A DNA stretch of 64,000 nucleotides from Ophiodon elongatus (GCA_016806645.1 JACSYO010000938.1:703001-767000); one strand, 5' to 3'. Shown: positions 10,386-21,840, counted from the stretch's first letter. Notes: generated from the letters alone by a model not told the origin. Program-made: numbers and translations.

Positions 10386-10972
10386 GCTAATATTAGCTAA
10401 CTTAGCATACTCCCCACACATACAGTCTTGGCTATTTTACCGTACCCACAGGCATTATAAAGACAAAAAAACAAATCACCACTCCACACTGTATTAACAG
10501 CTCATCTTGCTGTCGAGTTTGAGTTAGCTAACATTAGCTTGTTAGCCTTAATTGGCTTAACGTTGACCTCACATATAAGCTAGTCCCCAACTCGGTCATG
10601 TTAGCCCTTTGTAATTCGGCATTTTAAAATGCAAAGACAGCTGGAATATGGTGTGCCAACAATATTAAGTTATTCTAAACTGTTGCTTCTGTTGAATTGC
10701 CAAATACTTGCTTTAATGGGTGACTAAAAGACACTTACCGTCAGTAAGTCGGTCGACGTTAAGAAAATGGCGCCGTGAAAAATCCAGATCGGTTAGAAAT
10801 GAGGTGAGGAGCTGGGCGGGAATTTTCAGAGTACTTCTGACACCACCTGTTTTAACTACATAAGTTATCCACAACACTGGGGGGCATCTTACTCAAGCTG
10901 TTGTTGAAATAACTCTGAAAGAGTCCATGGACTTTGACACTGCATATTTAACACTGTGGATTTTACTGTATA
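10386..10972. other. Unassigned stretch
   Basis: AT-rich with TTAGCTAA-type motifs (10386-10560). A YY1-like AAAATGGCGCC lies at about 10765-10776. Nothing coding. Confidence 0.45.
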
Positions 10973-11405
10973 CACAAGCTGCAGCATTCTGGAGAGACTC
11001 TAAGAGACTTATTAGAGCAGCCTGATAATAAGGAATTGCAGTAGTCCAGTCTAGAAGTAACAAATGTGTGAACAAATTGTTCTGCATCGCTTTGAGACAG
11101 GATGTGCCTTATTTTTTAAATGTTACCTAGGTGGAAGAAGGCAGTCCTTGAGATGTGTTTTACGTGGGAGTTAAAGGACCAGTACTGATCAAAGATAACT
11201 CCGAGATTTTTTACGATGGTGGTGGATGCCAGGACAATGCCATCAAGAGAAACTATCATTAAATAATTGATTTCGGATGTGTTCTGGGCCGAGTAGAATA
11301 ACTTTGTCTGAGTTTAACATTCGGATGTGTTCTGGGCCGAGTAGAATAACTTTGTCTGAGTTTAACATTAGGAAGTGTCAGGTCATCCAGGTTTTTATGT
11401 TGGTT
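10973..11405 (-). mobile_element. L2-type LINE fragment (RT C-terminal region)
   Basis: Nearly collinear with 51421-51805 of the L2 LINE: GCTGCAGCATTCTGGA, GACTTATTAGAGCAGCCTGA, GTAGTCCAGTCTAGAAGTAA, GGCAGTCCTTGAGA, CATCCAGGTTTTTAT. Both ends are internal to the element, so this is a truncated piece. It carries its own 48-bp tandem duplication. Confidence 0.85.
11273..11368. repeat. 48-bp tandem duplication in L2 fragment
   Basis: CGGATGTGTTCTGGGCCGAG begins at 11274 and again at 11322; the two 48-base units look identical. The L2 copy at 51720-51780 has only one unit, so the duplication is private to this copy. Confidence 0.9.
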
Positions 11406-11639
11406 GGTTGTTTACATTCATAATACATTTTTGGGGAAATTGGCTTTTGAGGGAGGCCTGAGGAGAAGGATTGTCAGTATTGCAGACAGTGTTGTGACTT
11501 TAGCTGGTGCTGCTAGCTACTTTGGAAAAGAGTTTGCAACACTGGGCTGGGTTTAGCATTTTGTGGTCCTCAGAGGATGGACCGCAGGGTTATTGGCGAC
11601 TCCTCTTACCTTTCCTCTCATGTCCTCATTAGGCCAAAA

Positions 11640-11975
11640 TATCCAATTGGAAACAACAAATGTCAAAATCTAAAACTAGCATATTGCCATGGAAATCAAT
11701 GAGCAAATTGAAGCTCTCAAGAGGATGATTTGCTCATTTTTGTCACTGAAATGTCTGTACCAAATTCCATGGCAATCTATATACCAATTGTTGAGACAAT
11801 TTCATATAACCAACATCACCAGCAGCTGGTACTAGAGAGAAAGTCACCAAAGTCATTATCTACTGTGTCAATGTCTGTAATTCATTCAACTTCTTTGCAA
11901 TTTATTCCATAGTTGCCAAGACATTTCACACTGGGCCAAAGTTGTACACCAACTGACTGCCTGACTTAAATGTTT
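11640..11975 (+). repeat. Dispersed fish repeat (CCATGGCAATC / GTTGAGACA family)
   Basis: Contains ATGTCTGTACCAAATTCCAT, GGCAATCTAT, TTGTTGAGACAATTTCA and CTGGGCCAAAGT, matching a common fish intergenic repeat known to me. A second copy lies at 40843-41045. Non-coding. Confidence 0.6.
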
Positions 11976-12036
11976 AGAGCCACGAGTCTAGAGTGGCTAA
12001 AAATCCTGTGTAATTAAACATTACACACATTTCTCC

Positions 12037-12147
12037 ATAATCCCATATGTTGGCAGAACATTTAGAACACGCTCAATCAGTCTGGTGATGGTGGAACTTT
12101 CCTTTAGGTATACCTCAGAGCAGCAGCACACCTGTTTCGCATACACA
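12037..12147 (+). repeat. Dispersed repeat, copy 2 (partner at 6417-6512)
   Basis: CCATAATCCCATATGTTGGC through CCTTTAGGTATACC matches 6417-6512 in the same orientation. Confidence 0.65.
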
Positions 12148-13740
12148 TGGCTGTATTTCAGCAGCTGCAAAAAAGGACACCTCTGTTTGTTTTACAGTTG
12201 CTGCACTCGTTGCCGATTGACTTCGAAAATCACTATCTCCTAATGGCTGAGGATAAACTCTGCTGACAAGCGTGACCAGGCGGCTGTGTCCCTGCAGATA
12301 GTGCCAAATGAGCAGATATTGAAAAGAGTTGGAAACACTGCTGCACTGCTGTATTTTCAGTCTTAGTCCTTTTCAAACTGTATTCGCTCATTAGTATTCC
12401 TGCCTTGCTCAGTGCTTGTGTCTTGTGGGAGGCCTGAAATTAGATTGCCCCGTCTTCCAGAGTGGGCTTACTGCAAAGTTACCAAGAATCCATTCCACAC
12501 ACTGTAAGTCGCTGGAAATCAGGGGTGTCGTGAAAAATTCAGTTTTGGACTGACAGGACTGAAAATGCCATTTTAAAAGTATTTTGCTATCCCACAGTGA
12601 TGTGGGAGAGCCAGCATCTGCTGAGCTGCTCAGTGTTTAACTTTTTCCTCCCCTGTTATTTAGAAGACAGGTCAACAGCTGAAATGTGGCTCTCAGGTTT
12701 TTAAATATCTGATTTTAAATATCTGATTTTCAATATCTGACTATTATGGAGCAGGAAACAGCAACACAGTCTGGTGAAGGAAGCAAGAATAATTCCTTAC
12801 AAGCCAAGACTAGCGTTTCACAGGCTGCTGTTGGATTTGTCTGTTCTTGTTAAAATGCTATTCAGTGTTGGAGGAAATAATATAAGGAAATATTCCCTCT
12901 AAAAAAGTCAGGTGGAGTTTCAATTTGAATGAGGTGCTTTTGAAAATCAATGTGTTAAAGCCAAAGGAATGTTTCTGAAATTTGGTAGACTCGGAAGAAT
13001 AATGCTTATCAAATAAACTTTCATTTTGAGAAACCTATTTAAATGCAAGTAGGAAAGAATCCCGAATTGAAACTAAGGGAGAGCCAGAGGACAGACAGAG
13101 GGAGGGATAATCAAGTCCTTCTCTGGCTACAACTACTTTTCCTGGAGTGCATATTAAGTCAAACATTTAAACATTTGTTTCCAAACCTGCAGAGGAACCA
13201 AATGTTCTTAAGCATCCAAATGTGCTCTTAACTCGGTGTGCTGAATGATGAATCCATCTTGATCAAACATTGGATGCATGTGGCTGATTGTTTATTATTA
13301 GCATAGGTAACACCCCCTAAACACTATAGTGCCATGTGCAAATACTCTGGCACGTGGTTAAGAACCAGTGGCAGTAGAGATGTTTAGAGGTGGCATAGCA
13401 TAGACTTTACTCAAAATGTATGCTCGACATCAACAACAATGGCTACACTTCTTCTGTTCCTCTTGAACCACACCATTACACACATGCACACTGGTTAACT
13501 CAGCACTTAACAAACTCCCCTTTCTCTTTAAAGAAAAACATAGTCACACAAAAACAAACATTTGTTTTTTAGAACCTTAAACAGATAAACATAGGTTTAA
13601 ACTTGCAACTTTAATGACCAGAGTTTGAGGGTAGTAAGGCTTTTGTTGATTAGCTCGTTTAGCCTTTAAGTTGCCAGACACCTTTGCTGGGAGCTCTCAG
13701 CAGAACGAGTGTAGATGTCCCCTTCTTAGTCAAGCAGTCA
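12148..13740. other. Unassigned stretch
   Basis: No host exon recognised. A short tandem array of AAATATCTGATTTT-like 14-mers (about 12702-12742, three units) is present. Confidence 0.5.
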
Positions 13741-14240
13741 GCGAGCTATTCCTTGGAGGCTGACTACATTTCAATCAGGAGAGACTTGTTTGTAATTGAA
13801 CAATAATTTATTACAGATGCATAACATTTGAATATTGCAAAGTCTTTGGCGATTGGACTGTATCCTGAATAGGATGCTCAAGGGGCCGTGATGCCGTGTT
13901 CAGATAAGGCAGAATCCCCCTAGAGTCCAGACACTGGTGGTGGTGGTGAAGAAGGGAGTTGCTGAAATCCAATGATGAATGAGGAGCATGACTGATGCTG
14001 ACTGGAGTTGCCTGGGGTGGAGGAGGGTGGAGGTAACTGGGGTGCAGGAGGGTGGAGGTAACTGGGGTGCAGGAGGGTGGAGGTAACTGGGGTGCAAGAG
14101 GGACGCAACTGGTTTCGAGCTGAAATGACAACTGACAGCAGCCGAGCGAAGAACCCATTTAAAAGTTTGACAGAAACGATAGGATTGGCTTAAAGAAACT
14201 GTGCAGCATCTGGTTGATTAATTTAAAGTGGATGCCCACC
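13741..14240 (-). mobile_element. Putative LTR of the copia-type element
   Basis: On the minus strand this follows the end of the RNase H frame, where a 3' LTR should be. It has a TATA-like TTTTAAAT (plus strand about 14157-14165) and, downstream in minus orientation, AATAAA (plus strand TTTATT, about 13807-13812). A related piece occurs at 51895-52020, with AATCGCCAAAGA and GTCTCTCCTGATTGAA in the same order, supporting a dispersed LTR. Exact ends and a matching 5' LTR upstream of gag were not found. Confidence 0.5.
14013..14110. repeat. 25-bp minisatellite within the putative LTR
   Basis: Units starting TGGGGTGCAGGAGGGTGGAG at 14013, 14038, 14063 and 14088; the first three are almost identical and the fourth is degenerate. 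Confidence 0.92.
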
Positions 14241-14859
14241 AATCAGCTGTTAGAGTAATCACAGGGAGAAATAGAGACAGAGATTTAAGATTTAGGATTT
14301 TCCTTTCTGAACTACTGTTTAAGCTCCATTTTCTGCTGGATGATCCCAGAGTGGACGAGCTGCTTGACGCTGCTGATTTCGAGGCGGAGTCTCTTTTTAG
14401 TCACGGTTTTGGTGGACTTGACAGCATCAAGAAGAGAGTGATTGTCCGTTACACACACACAATGGGCAAATTGTTCCGTGTGCAATCACCTGTGGTAAGT
14501 TCTGAGTACAGTGTAGCCAAAAAGACTGCACTGTCAATGCCATCTGCAAGTGGCAAAGTCTCTCCTGCTAAGGTGCTTCGGACAACTCTCCTGATCCTCT
14601 TTGACTGCCAGCATATAGGTGAAAATATTCCATTCTCTCCCATAAGCATGACCAGGTGTCCGCCTTGAGTGCCTTCGTCTGGAAGGTTTCCCATCGAGGA
14701 ATCACTGAACACCACCAGCTTCAGCGAGCTGTCTTTTCCCAAGTGCTGAAACCTCAAGGTCACCTCTTCCGATTTCAGTTTCCTGACAAGTTTGTTTGCA
14801 CAGTGTAGAGTCTGAACAGTAGCATGCTTTGTATTTGATGCTAGGATGGATATGTCACA
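14230..14859 (-). pseudogene. Copia-type RNase H domain remnant
   Basis: The minus-strand frame 14449-14763 reads LKLVVFSDSSMGNLPD, GGHLVMLMGENG, SPICWQSKRIRRVVRSTLAG and ETLPLADGID, the RNase H of Ty1/copia-type pol; the first Asp of FSDSS is the catalytic one. Upstream codons to 14859 (SILASNTKHATVQTLH) join it to RT. The frame breaks inside an AC run (14451-14460) where two extra bases shift it; the next frame continues as DNHSLLDAVKSTKTVTKK, with the second catalytic Asp, and RLRLEISSVKQLV. The simplest explanation is replication slippage in the dinucleotide run. The domain would have removed RNA from the cDNA hybrid. Confidence 0.82.
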
Positions 14860-15523
14860 CTGTTATGTTTCAAAAATCTTTGGGTGGACTCGAAGAGAAT
14901 TTCCGGATTCAGTATGTTATAATAAAACAGATTTAATAAAAATTGGTGACACAGTTCATAATTCTCAGCTGAGGGAGCATAAGCCAACGGCGGTCCACAG
15001 ACCATCAACAGCTGCCTGTTGAGAGTTAACAGTCTACGCATTCGACTTATGAGCCTCGAACTGAGAAGTACATTTGATAATATAGTTCAGTGCAAATGAG
15101 CGTCGTCGCCTCTCATTGGTTTAGCTTTACAGCGTACATTTGGCTAAAAGTTTCACAGAGGCAGAATCGGCATTTGGGTTGGTTTAAAGTTGGTGCTCCG
15201 CCTCTCCTGGCTGCCGGCATTTGACGTCATCACTCCACCCTCTTGTAGAGCTGAGCTTTAAAGGAGTTGTTTTTCAGTTCTGTAGCGTACCTTGTACTGA
15301 GCCTGTCTCTCGCACCCCCTTCTATTCTCACATTCCGTGCACACTTGAACTACTTCTAAGTGGTAAAACTGAATGTGGCTTTCTACTATGTTACAAATAC
15401 TCGTTGGCATAAGGCTCGCTACTCCTTATTGTTTATATCCTTCTTAAGTATCATAATTTACACATAGACATTCTTTATTTACAAGTGTAAGTCATAGTAA
15501 ATTATTACAATTCGACAACACAT
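14857..15523. mobile_element. 667-bp LTR-like insertion inside copia pol
   Basis: TATGTC flanks this block on both sides (14851-14856 and 15524-15529). Copia coding sequence stops at one edge (RPDI..) and resumes at the other (..DISILAS), so this is a later insertion. It contains TGTTATGTTTC near its left end, CGACAACA near its right end, TGACGTCA (about 15222-15229) and a TTTAAA near 15258, which fits a solo LTR, but the TG/CA ends do not abut the duplication exactly. No terminal inverted repeats. Class unproven. Confidence 0.6.
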
Positions 15524-17080
15524 TATGTCGGGTCTAATCTGCCTTGCGACCTACAAAATTTAGCCAATCTTCGACTTTAACATGTCGGTTTCAGTGTCTG
15601 TTAGAGCAGTGGTTCTCAACTGGTCTGGCTGTGGGACCCGTACTTACGTTTCGCCATGTTTGATTAGAAAACTAATTTTGCAGGTCACGGTGTTCTTCTA
15701 TGCTGTAAAATGGAGGGGGTACGTGAAGATTTAAAAAATTATATTTAAAATTAGCATCAATTCAAAAATCCTTTAAAAATATTTATTTAATACATTTTCA
15801 ATAAAATATAAGTGTAAGTTCATAAGCTGAATTTTATATTCAGTAGGCTATTCAATTTCATTATCCTAAAAGCCCAGAGTCTCCCCCATTTCAGGATGGT
15901 TTGACCCAACCTGGCACACGCCACCTGTCATCACCTGTCAATCACTGCCGCCTTAAAAAACTCAAACAATGAGTGGCTGAAACATAGCAGCAATGCTGCT
16001 GAAAACATGGAGGGACAAGTGCAAAACAAGTCGAAACCAGAGCCGGGAAAAAATTGTGAATAGAAGACACTCCGCTGCATAAAAAAACCCCTTCAAAATA
16101 AAACCACAGGATAAAAAAAATGTTAATCCAATTTTTTTTTTACCGTGAAAAGGGGACCCACCATTTGAGAATCACTGTGTTAGAGGAGCCTCTAGCTGTT
16201 GTGCTCTTTACGTCCAACTTGAAAAGCAACTTTCAAGTGAGGGATGACTGTTGTGGAGAATGTTTCTGAACCACGCCAGATGAAATCATCCACGTGACAA
16301 GCAAGGAGTCCCATCACATTGTAGCCAGTAGAACACTGCTGGATCAACTTGTGACACAGTAGCTCCCAACTGCTGCATAGTGTCTTTCACTCTGTTGTAC
16401 CAATACAAAGAAGCATCTGCTAGGACATAAACACACTCTTTTAACTTCCATAGGATTCCTTTGCTCTGAGCTTCTTGGGAGGGACGAATATAGACATTTT
16501 GGGTTAACTCTTTGCCTTCTAAAAAGGCTGCTTTAATGTCCATAGAGTTTAGCTGAATTTTTTTTTTACATATCACTGCCATAATTATTGTTAGAGACTC
16601 TGAGGCACATGTAGGTGAGTTTTTTGGGAGCTCCTGAGTGTTAATTTCTTCAAAGCCTCTTGCAACTGATCTAGCTTTAGGTACAACACCATCAGGTGTC
16701 TCCTTGAGTGTGCACATCCACCTCGTAGAGATGCATTTCTGGCCTTCATCTTTTACCTCTTCAAACACATCATTCTTTTTCCAGTTCCTGAGTTCACTGT
16801 GTTTGGCAGGCATGAAGGCATCATCATTCACAATAAGTATGTCTTCTTCAGCATGGCTAGCACGTAACTCGACATGCTCAGATGGGACAACTTGAAGATT
16901 GTGTACTCGTCTTAAGTCAACAGAACCGGCAGTGCCAGACATTTCCTCATGCTCAATGTACTTCAAATTATACCAGTATTTGTATGTTTCGGTAGCTTTT
17001 CCTGGCCTGCTGAGGATTTGTCCAGTGTGTGCTTGGCCACTCCCACTATCTGTGTATGTAACTACCTGTCCAGTTTTCAT
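15524..17080 (-). pseudogene. Copia-type reverse transcriptase remnant, split by a hAT element
   Basis: The main open part is 16286-17080. It starts with VVTYTDSGSGQAHTGQIL and reads into the copia RT signature: EELK-type linker, NSMDIKAAFLEG (RT motif A, Asp then Phe), NVYIRPSQEAQSKG, LWKLKECVYVLADASLYWY (usual G of the 'YGL' block replaced by V) and SQVDPAVFYW. One frame break later, ACHVDDFIWRG (about 16282-16314) supplies the catalytic Asp pair. Coding traces end at about 16200, then resume past the hAT insertion as QIRPDIM (about 15525-15545). Together with the insertion at 14857-15523, this gives a pol gene interrupted twice. Confidence 0.82.
15607..16177. mobile_element. Non-autonomous hAT element with 8-bp TSD
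   Basis: The termini CAGTGGTTCTCAACTGG (15607-15623) and, on the minus strand, CAGTGATTCTCAAATGG (16161-16177) match at 15 of 17 bases. TGTTAGAG flanks both ends (15599-15606 and 16178-16185), the 8-bp duplication expected of hAT transposition. CAGTG-type ends are classic for hAT (Charlie-like) elements. The interior has no transposase frame. It interrupts the copia-type RT, so it is younger than that element. Confidence 0.93.
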
Positions 17081-18216
17081 ACTAAGGTCTTCACAAGTTG
17101 TGGTTGAGTTGTTCTGTGATGTGTCAGATTGAGCATGGCTACCTCCTTCTGGCTGTCTTGGTGTGTGAGGGGGTTCACTGTTATCCTCACCATTTGTAGG
17201 CGTCTCTTCTTACTTTCATTTTCAGTGTCATAGTTATTCACATTAAAGCCAGGTTCTGGTAATGTTGTATGATATTCAGTCCCTTCCAGCTGAATGTCTC
17301 TTTCTCCCAGCACTGCTTGTGGGCTATCTACTTTTTGAAGTCTAGAGTGATGTACGTGGACGTAAGTGCCTCCGTGCCTCACAAATATCACCGCACCATC
17401 TTGGCTGATGACCACACCTGGACCTTTCCGTTCTGTACAATCCACCCTGTTTCATATCGGTCGTCAATGAGCCGCAGTTGTTTATGAAGGGCTCTTTGGA
17501 TCCTTTCAGAGCACTTAGCTTCTGTAAATGCTCTCCTTGCAGCATGTAATGTTGCGATATGCTGGGCTATCCAAGTACTCATATTAGTACCTTCCAGAGC
17601 TGGCGGCTTATTAGTGAGAACTAAAGGCAGATTTGGGTTTTGCCCAAATCCCAGCTGGTAGGGATTGTAGCCATGCACGTTGTGCATCGAGTTCTTTGCC
17701 ATCAGGGCCCAGTCTAGGGCCATCCTCCAGTCACATCCATTGTCCCTCTTCACTTTCATCAGGATTTCAGTGAGGGTTTGATTATGCCTTTCCAAAAGCC
17801 CATTGCTCCATGGGCTGTAAGCTGCAGTTGTTTTCACTTCAATGTTGAAGCTTTCAGCCATGTCCCTCATAGTTTCGTTGTTGAATTCACCCCCATTGTC
17901 ACTGAACAGTCTGCATGGGGGACCATGAACAAGTGCTTCACAATCTCCCTGGGTTTCTTGGTGGTGACGATGCGCCCTGCACTGAAGCGTGTGAAGTGGT
18001 CAATTGCATGCAGATACCACACGGCTCTAGCTCATGCAAATCCACAGCTACAGTTTCATTGTAGGTTGAGGTCATGGGCAAACCCACCGCTGGCTTTGGT
18101 TTGCTATATCTGATGCACGTCTCACAGTTTTTTACAATGTCCTTAAGGATTGTGGTGCATTCAGCATCAGCATTACCTGAGCAGGCCAGTAGTTCTGACA
18201 ACAGAGGCATGTCCAA
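17077..18216 (-). pseudogene. Copia-type integrase remnant
   Basis: Read on the minus strand from 18216: CETCIRYSKPKP, the end of the zinc-binding N-terminal domain; NETVAVDLHELEP with the first catalytic Asp; a frame break near 17940; LFSDNGGEFNNE (17881-17913) with the second Asp; then the open frame 17388-17870 with AAYSPWSNGLLERHNQTL, whose Glu completes the D,D-35-E triad, and SMHNVHGYNPYQLGFGQNP. The C-terminal part continues in two more frames to 17077. All three catalytic residues can still be seen, but at least two frameshifts separate them. Integrase preceding RT on the same strand is the Ty1/copia gene order. Confidence 0.85.
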
Positions 18217-18284
18217 ATTGCTTGTGTAGTTTGAACAGAACTTTCTGTTTTTCTTTTGTTATGTTTTCTGTCACCATGAGAATG

Positions 18285-18760
18285 TCATCCTCATTCTGGA
18301 GCTCATGTTCATCTGGGTTACTCTCATCTCTAAAGTTCACACAATAATGTCCTGAAGATGTTTAAACATTGTGGCGTTGTCATTTTCGATGTCTAAAACG
18401 GCACCTGCTCTCTTCAGTGAAGTTTTACTTAAGAGCAATGGGATATATACTGGGACCACTTCTATTTCAATTTGACATCTAGTCTGTCCTATCACGGCTG
18501 GGATTTTTACTTTCTTTGTAGAATGAACAACTCTCCCATCACCAAACTAGATTGCTCTTACACTCTTTGTGTCCCCCATTTTCAACAACTCACGTTGTGT
18601 TAGTCCACTCATGTAATGATCAAGCCATTTTTCTCCACACACAGTTCTAGTGCAAGCTGTGTCAATTGCAGCTGATCCTAGAGACTCCATCATGAATATC
18701 TCTGTCAGACAACGATTATTTTGACAATAATGTTGTATTCTTCAACATCTGTCACTTTCT
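18285..18760 (-). pseudogene. Copia-type aspartic protease remnant
   Basis: Between gag and integrase, the minus strand reads AAIDTACTRTVCGEKWLDHY (about 18605-18665). The DTACT motif sits where copia proteases carry the active-site D-T/S-G/A. FGDGRVVHSTKKVKIPAVIG and VYIPLLLSKTSLKRAG follow. A stop before FGDG breaks the frame. The order gag, protease, integrase, RT, RNase H is complete, which supports a single ancestral copia-type element. Confidence 0.7.
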
Positions 18761-18779
18761 CATTCTGTCAATTTTGCAT

Positions 18780-19283
18780 GTTCATTTTTGTGAGGACAAC
18801 CCTTTGCCTAGTGATATATGCTTTGGCAGACTACACTTCTCGTCCTTCTCCATATCTGTTGAGTGGATTCGTCCCTTGAACAGCCATTTGGATTTGTGGG
18901 CTTGACCTGACATTACTTTCACGCTTGCCAGTAAACCTTGTGTAGTAGTCAGAGTTGGCAGCACCCCCACACACACGGAGGTCATCAGCTCCCTCTTGTG
19001 GAGAATTATCGCTAAAGATTCTCTTCAAGGCTGACTTCATGTTTACAAACAAAAGGTTTGGACAAGCGGTGAGTGCTAATTGTTTGTCTTTAACATTAAG
19101 TCCTGTAGTATCTAGTAGCTTGAAAGCTAAAACAGCAACTGGAAGCTCTATCTTGAACTTACGTATTCTGTTGTACCGGCGCTCAAACTCGACAATGTAA
19201 TTGACCATAGAGATGCCATTTTCTCTTGTGATCCGGTCAAACTCTGTGTACGCCTCGTAGGTCATAGATCTATAGCAAGCCAT
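18780..19283 (-). pseudogene. Copia-type gag remnant
   Basis: An open 150-residue minus-strand frame (18831-19283) with EFDRITRENGISMVNYIVEF, RYNRIRKFKIELPVAVLAFK, LLDTTGLNVKDKQLALTA and MKSALKRIF, the pattern of copia-type Gag helical regions. Just downstream, KCSLPKHISLGKG at about 18795-18835 looks like a degenerate CCHC zinc knuckle with only the first Cys and the His retained. Upstream of 19283 the gag N-terminus, primer-binding site and 5' LTR are not recognisable. Confidence 0.7.
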
Positions 19284-21840
19284 TCAAAGAGCTGATGATA
19301 ACTTCACCAAAAGGTAGGCTGCTTTGAAATAATAATGAGCTGACTTCATGAAAGCTTTACCACTGCTATAATGATGATCCAGAAGGCCGTGACAAAACGT
19401 CAGTATTTGACCTGTCAAGGCAAAGTGGCACAGCATCAACCATACAGGCACAACTAACGTTACTGGTCAAGCAGTTGCCCAACAGCGAGTTGAAGGCCAA
19501 TCACCCGGCAGAAATTTCAAGGTGGCATCTGGGGTGGCCAATCAGATTGCAGTCGGCACCCCTGGCCCATGCCAAGAATTGGAGAGAGTCCACCAACAAC
19601 AAAAAAATGGAGACATACTGTTAAATAAACAGAATCTAGTCAGTACTGGAGGCATGGAGGCATGTAAGCCATTCAGAAGCTGGAAGAACATGAGTACTTT
19701 AATATACAACGCAAATATAAAACTGTATTACTCCTTTCAACCTGGACATAGGCAGCCCATACCAGATCCACTCCTTCCCTTCGTCTTCTTACCTTTCACA
19801 ATAAAAGCCCTAGACATATACACTGCCTAATTGTTTACAAGAGGGAACTCAAATTCACTCAGAGCACTTTGCTAAAGAAAACTCAATAAAACAGCTGACA
19901 GCGGCTTAGACTATACAACAATTTCTCAGACGCTGCTCTGGGTCAATGGGATCCTGGTAGCTGGTCCTCTGTCTGTGCAAATGTATCTTTAACTGAAAAA
20001 TGGTCGCAACTATCGCATATTCACACATGTTTGCGCCCCCGGTGTGTAAAGGCATTTATGTTTCCTTGGGAAGACAAGATATTTTTTCCTTGCTTGGTAA
20101 GTGTACTTTCGATCACTTGTGAAATGTTCTCTTACTTCAGATAACAGCAAAAATAAGAAAGCATTGGTGAATCCAAATGATATGGGTTCAAGCAAAATAA
20201 GAACAAATTGAAGATAAGAACAAAAATAAAAGGGAAATTTGTGTCCTGCATGAGGCCCATTATCTGGTAAAATATTGAATAAAAAAGAAACGAGTCATTG
20301 CAGAAAAACTGTGAGTGACTGCTGTGTGGATTTGTTTGTCTCTATAAGAGGCCACAGCGGCAGAGCACCCACCTGGCAGACAGACTGTGCTTCCCTCGCT
20401 CGCGGCCAACATTGATCTTTGTCAGAGCCAAAGAAACTCTCATTGTTTCTGAGAGAGGCAGCCCATTCTTTTGAAGCATTGCACATAGTGGAGACCACGG
20501 AGGGCAGATTTAAAAGGCAACCTATAAACTCAGAGAAGATTGAAGTGTGTATTTGTGTGTGTGGAGCATGTGGTCAAATGGAGAGGAAATCAGTCATTGT
20601 TTCTTTCCAGTGGAACGTTTGACTTCACCGAGGGGACGTGAAAACCAGAGGGAAAAGGTGGTCTGAGCTTTTCTGTTGAACCCAAGTTCAAATCATATCA
20701 TCGTTATTTTTCAGTTTTTTCTTGATGAAAAAGCAGCGAAACCGACTTCTTTACATGAAAATGTAACGGACAAGACCCTTTATTACTTTCAAGAAAATCA
20801 GAATGAGGTTTAAAACCATAAATGTTTTTTCATACAAAATCCAAACACTCATAATAATAATATATGTACAGTAAAAGATTTCCTGGGGAGCTCTATCTGA
20901 ACAGTATTGTTCTTCAGCACAGGAATAACAGGAAATGACAAACAAAAGACTTCGGATTCTTGGGCAGCACCCAACATTCACTTCATATTCAGAAGATCCA
21001 AAAGGAATTCTCAGTGGAAGAGGATTGTGATTGAAAACTTGGCAAATCAATCTGCAGAGGAGGATTATGCGATACGATGGAAAGGCGAAGAAGCTGATAC
21101 TTTTCAGCCGTTGAGGGTTAAGCAGTTGTGAGAGCTGGGCATTGTTGCTTGAACTATTAGCCCTCATCACGGTCTCATTAAAACAATCCCAGCCTGCTTA
21201 GCAGCAACGTGTCAGCATGTCAGCAGCTGCAGTCCAGTGTTCAAGTCACTGCTGCCCACAATGAGCTGGAGGCAACTGTACTCAGGCCTGTCACCTTGTG
21301 TATGTGTGTGTGGGTGGGTGTGTAGTCAGCAGGTTGCCAAGAATACCGTGGAATGACCCTACAATGACCCTTTGACCTTTCCGTCCCTGCTGGATATTTT
21401 TTTACCTCAATTTCTTGTGCCTTCCAAACCCCGTGCCTTGCTTTCATAATCTTGTGAATGCTTTTGTGTCAAATGGTGAAATGAGTAGGAAATCACAGAA
21501 ATAAGGGTTACGTGTCAGTCAATGTGTTTTTCCCAAAAGCAACATTAAAACCAAATCAGAACCATTTCATGGTGAACTCCATTTTTTCCGCTGTGTTGCT
21601 CATTTTTGTGTTTGTTTTACAGGCACTCGTTACGGTGATAGAACACACCAGCACCTGCTGTCGGCTCCTCTCTTTTCCCTTTCTCCTTTTAACTTTCACT
21701 CACATACAGTTCACATTCAAAAGGTTACAAGGGTTTCTATTTGTCATTGTACAACAGGGTTGCACAATGAAATTCAGATTGTAGTCCCATTTTGCGACAA
21801 AGGAAAAATACAAAAAGATATGACATAATATATTATATAT
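19284..21840. other. Unassigned stretch
   Basis: About 2.5 kb without a recognised gene. The block GGTGGCATCTGGGGTGGCCA with GGCACCCCTGGCC (about 19520-19570) looks like a piece of an interspersed repeat. Open frames at 20751-21170 (minus) and 20907-21131 (plus) overlap each other and match nothing I know. A G/T-rich run sits at about 21295-21325. Confidence 0.45.

Noticed and set aside
13811..14158. Pro/His/Leu-rich frame on the minus strand
   Set aside because: It is the translated 25-bp minisatellite of the putative LTR.
14228..14668. 146-codon plus-strand frame
   Set aside because: Antisense shadow of the copia-type RNase H coding sequence.
20751..21170. 139-codon minus-strand open frame
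   Set aside because: AT-rich and hydrophobic by composition, overlapped by a plus-strand frame, with no family resemblance or splice context.
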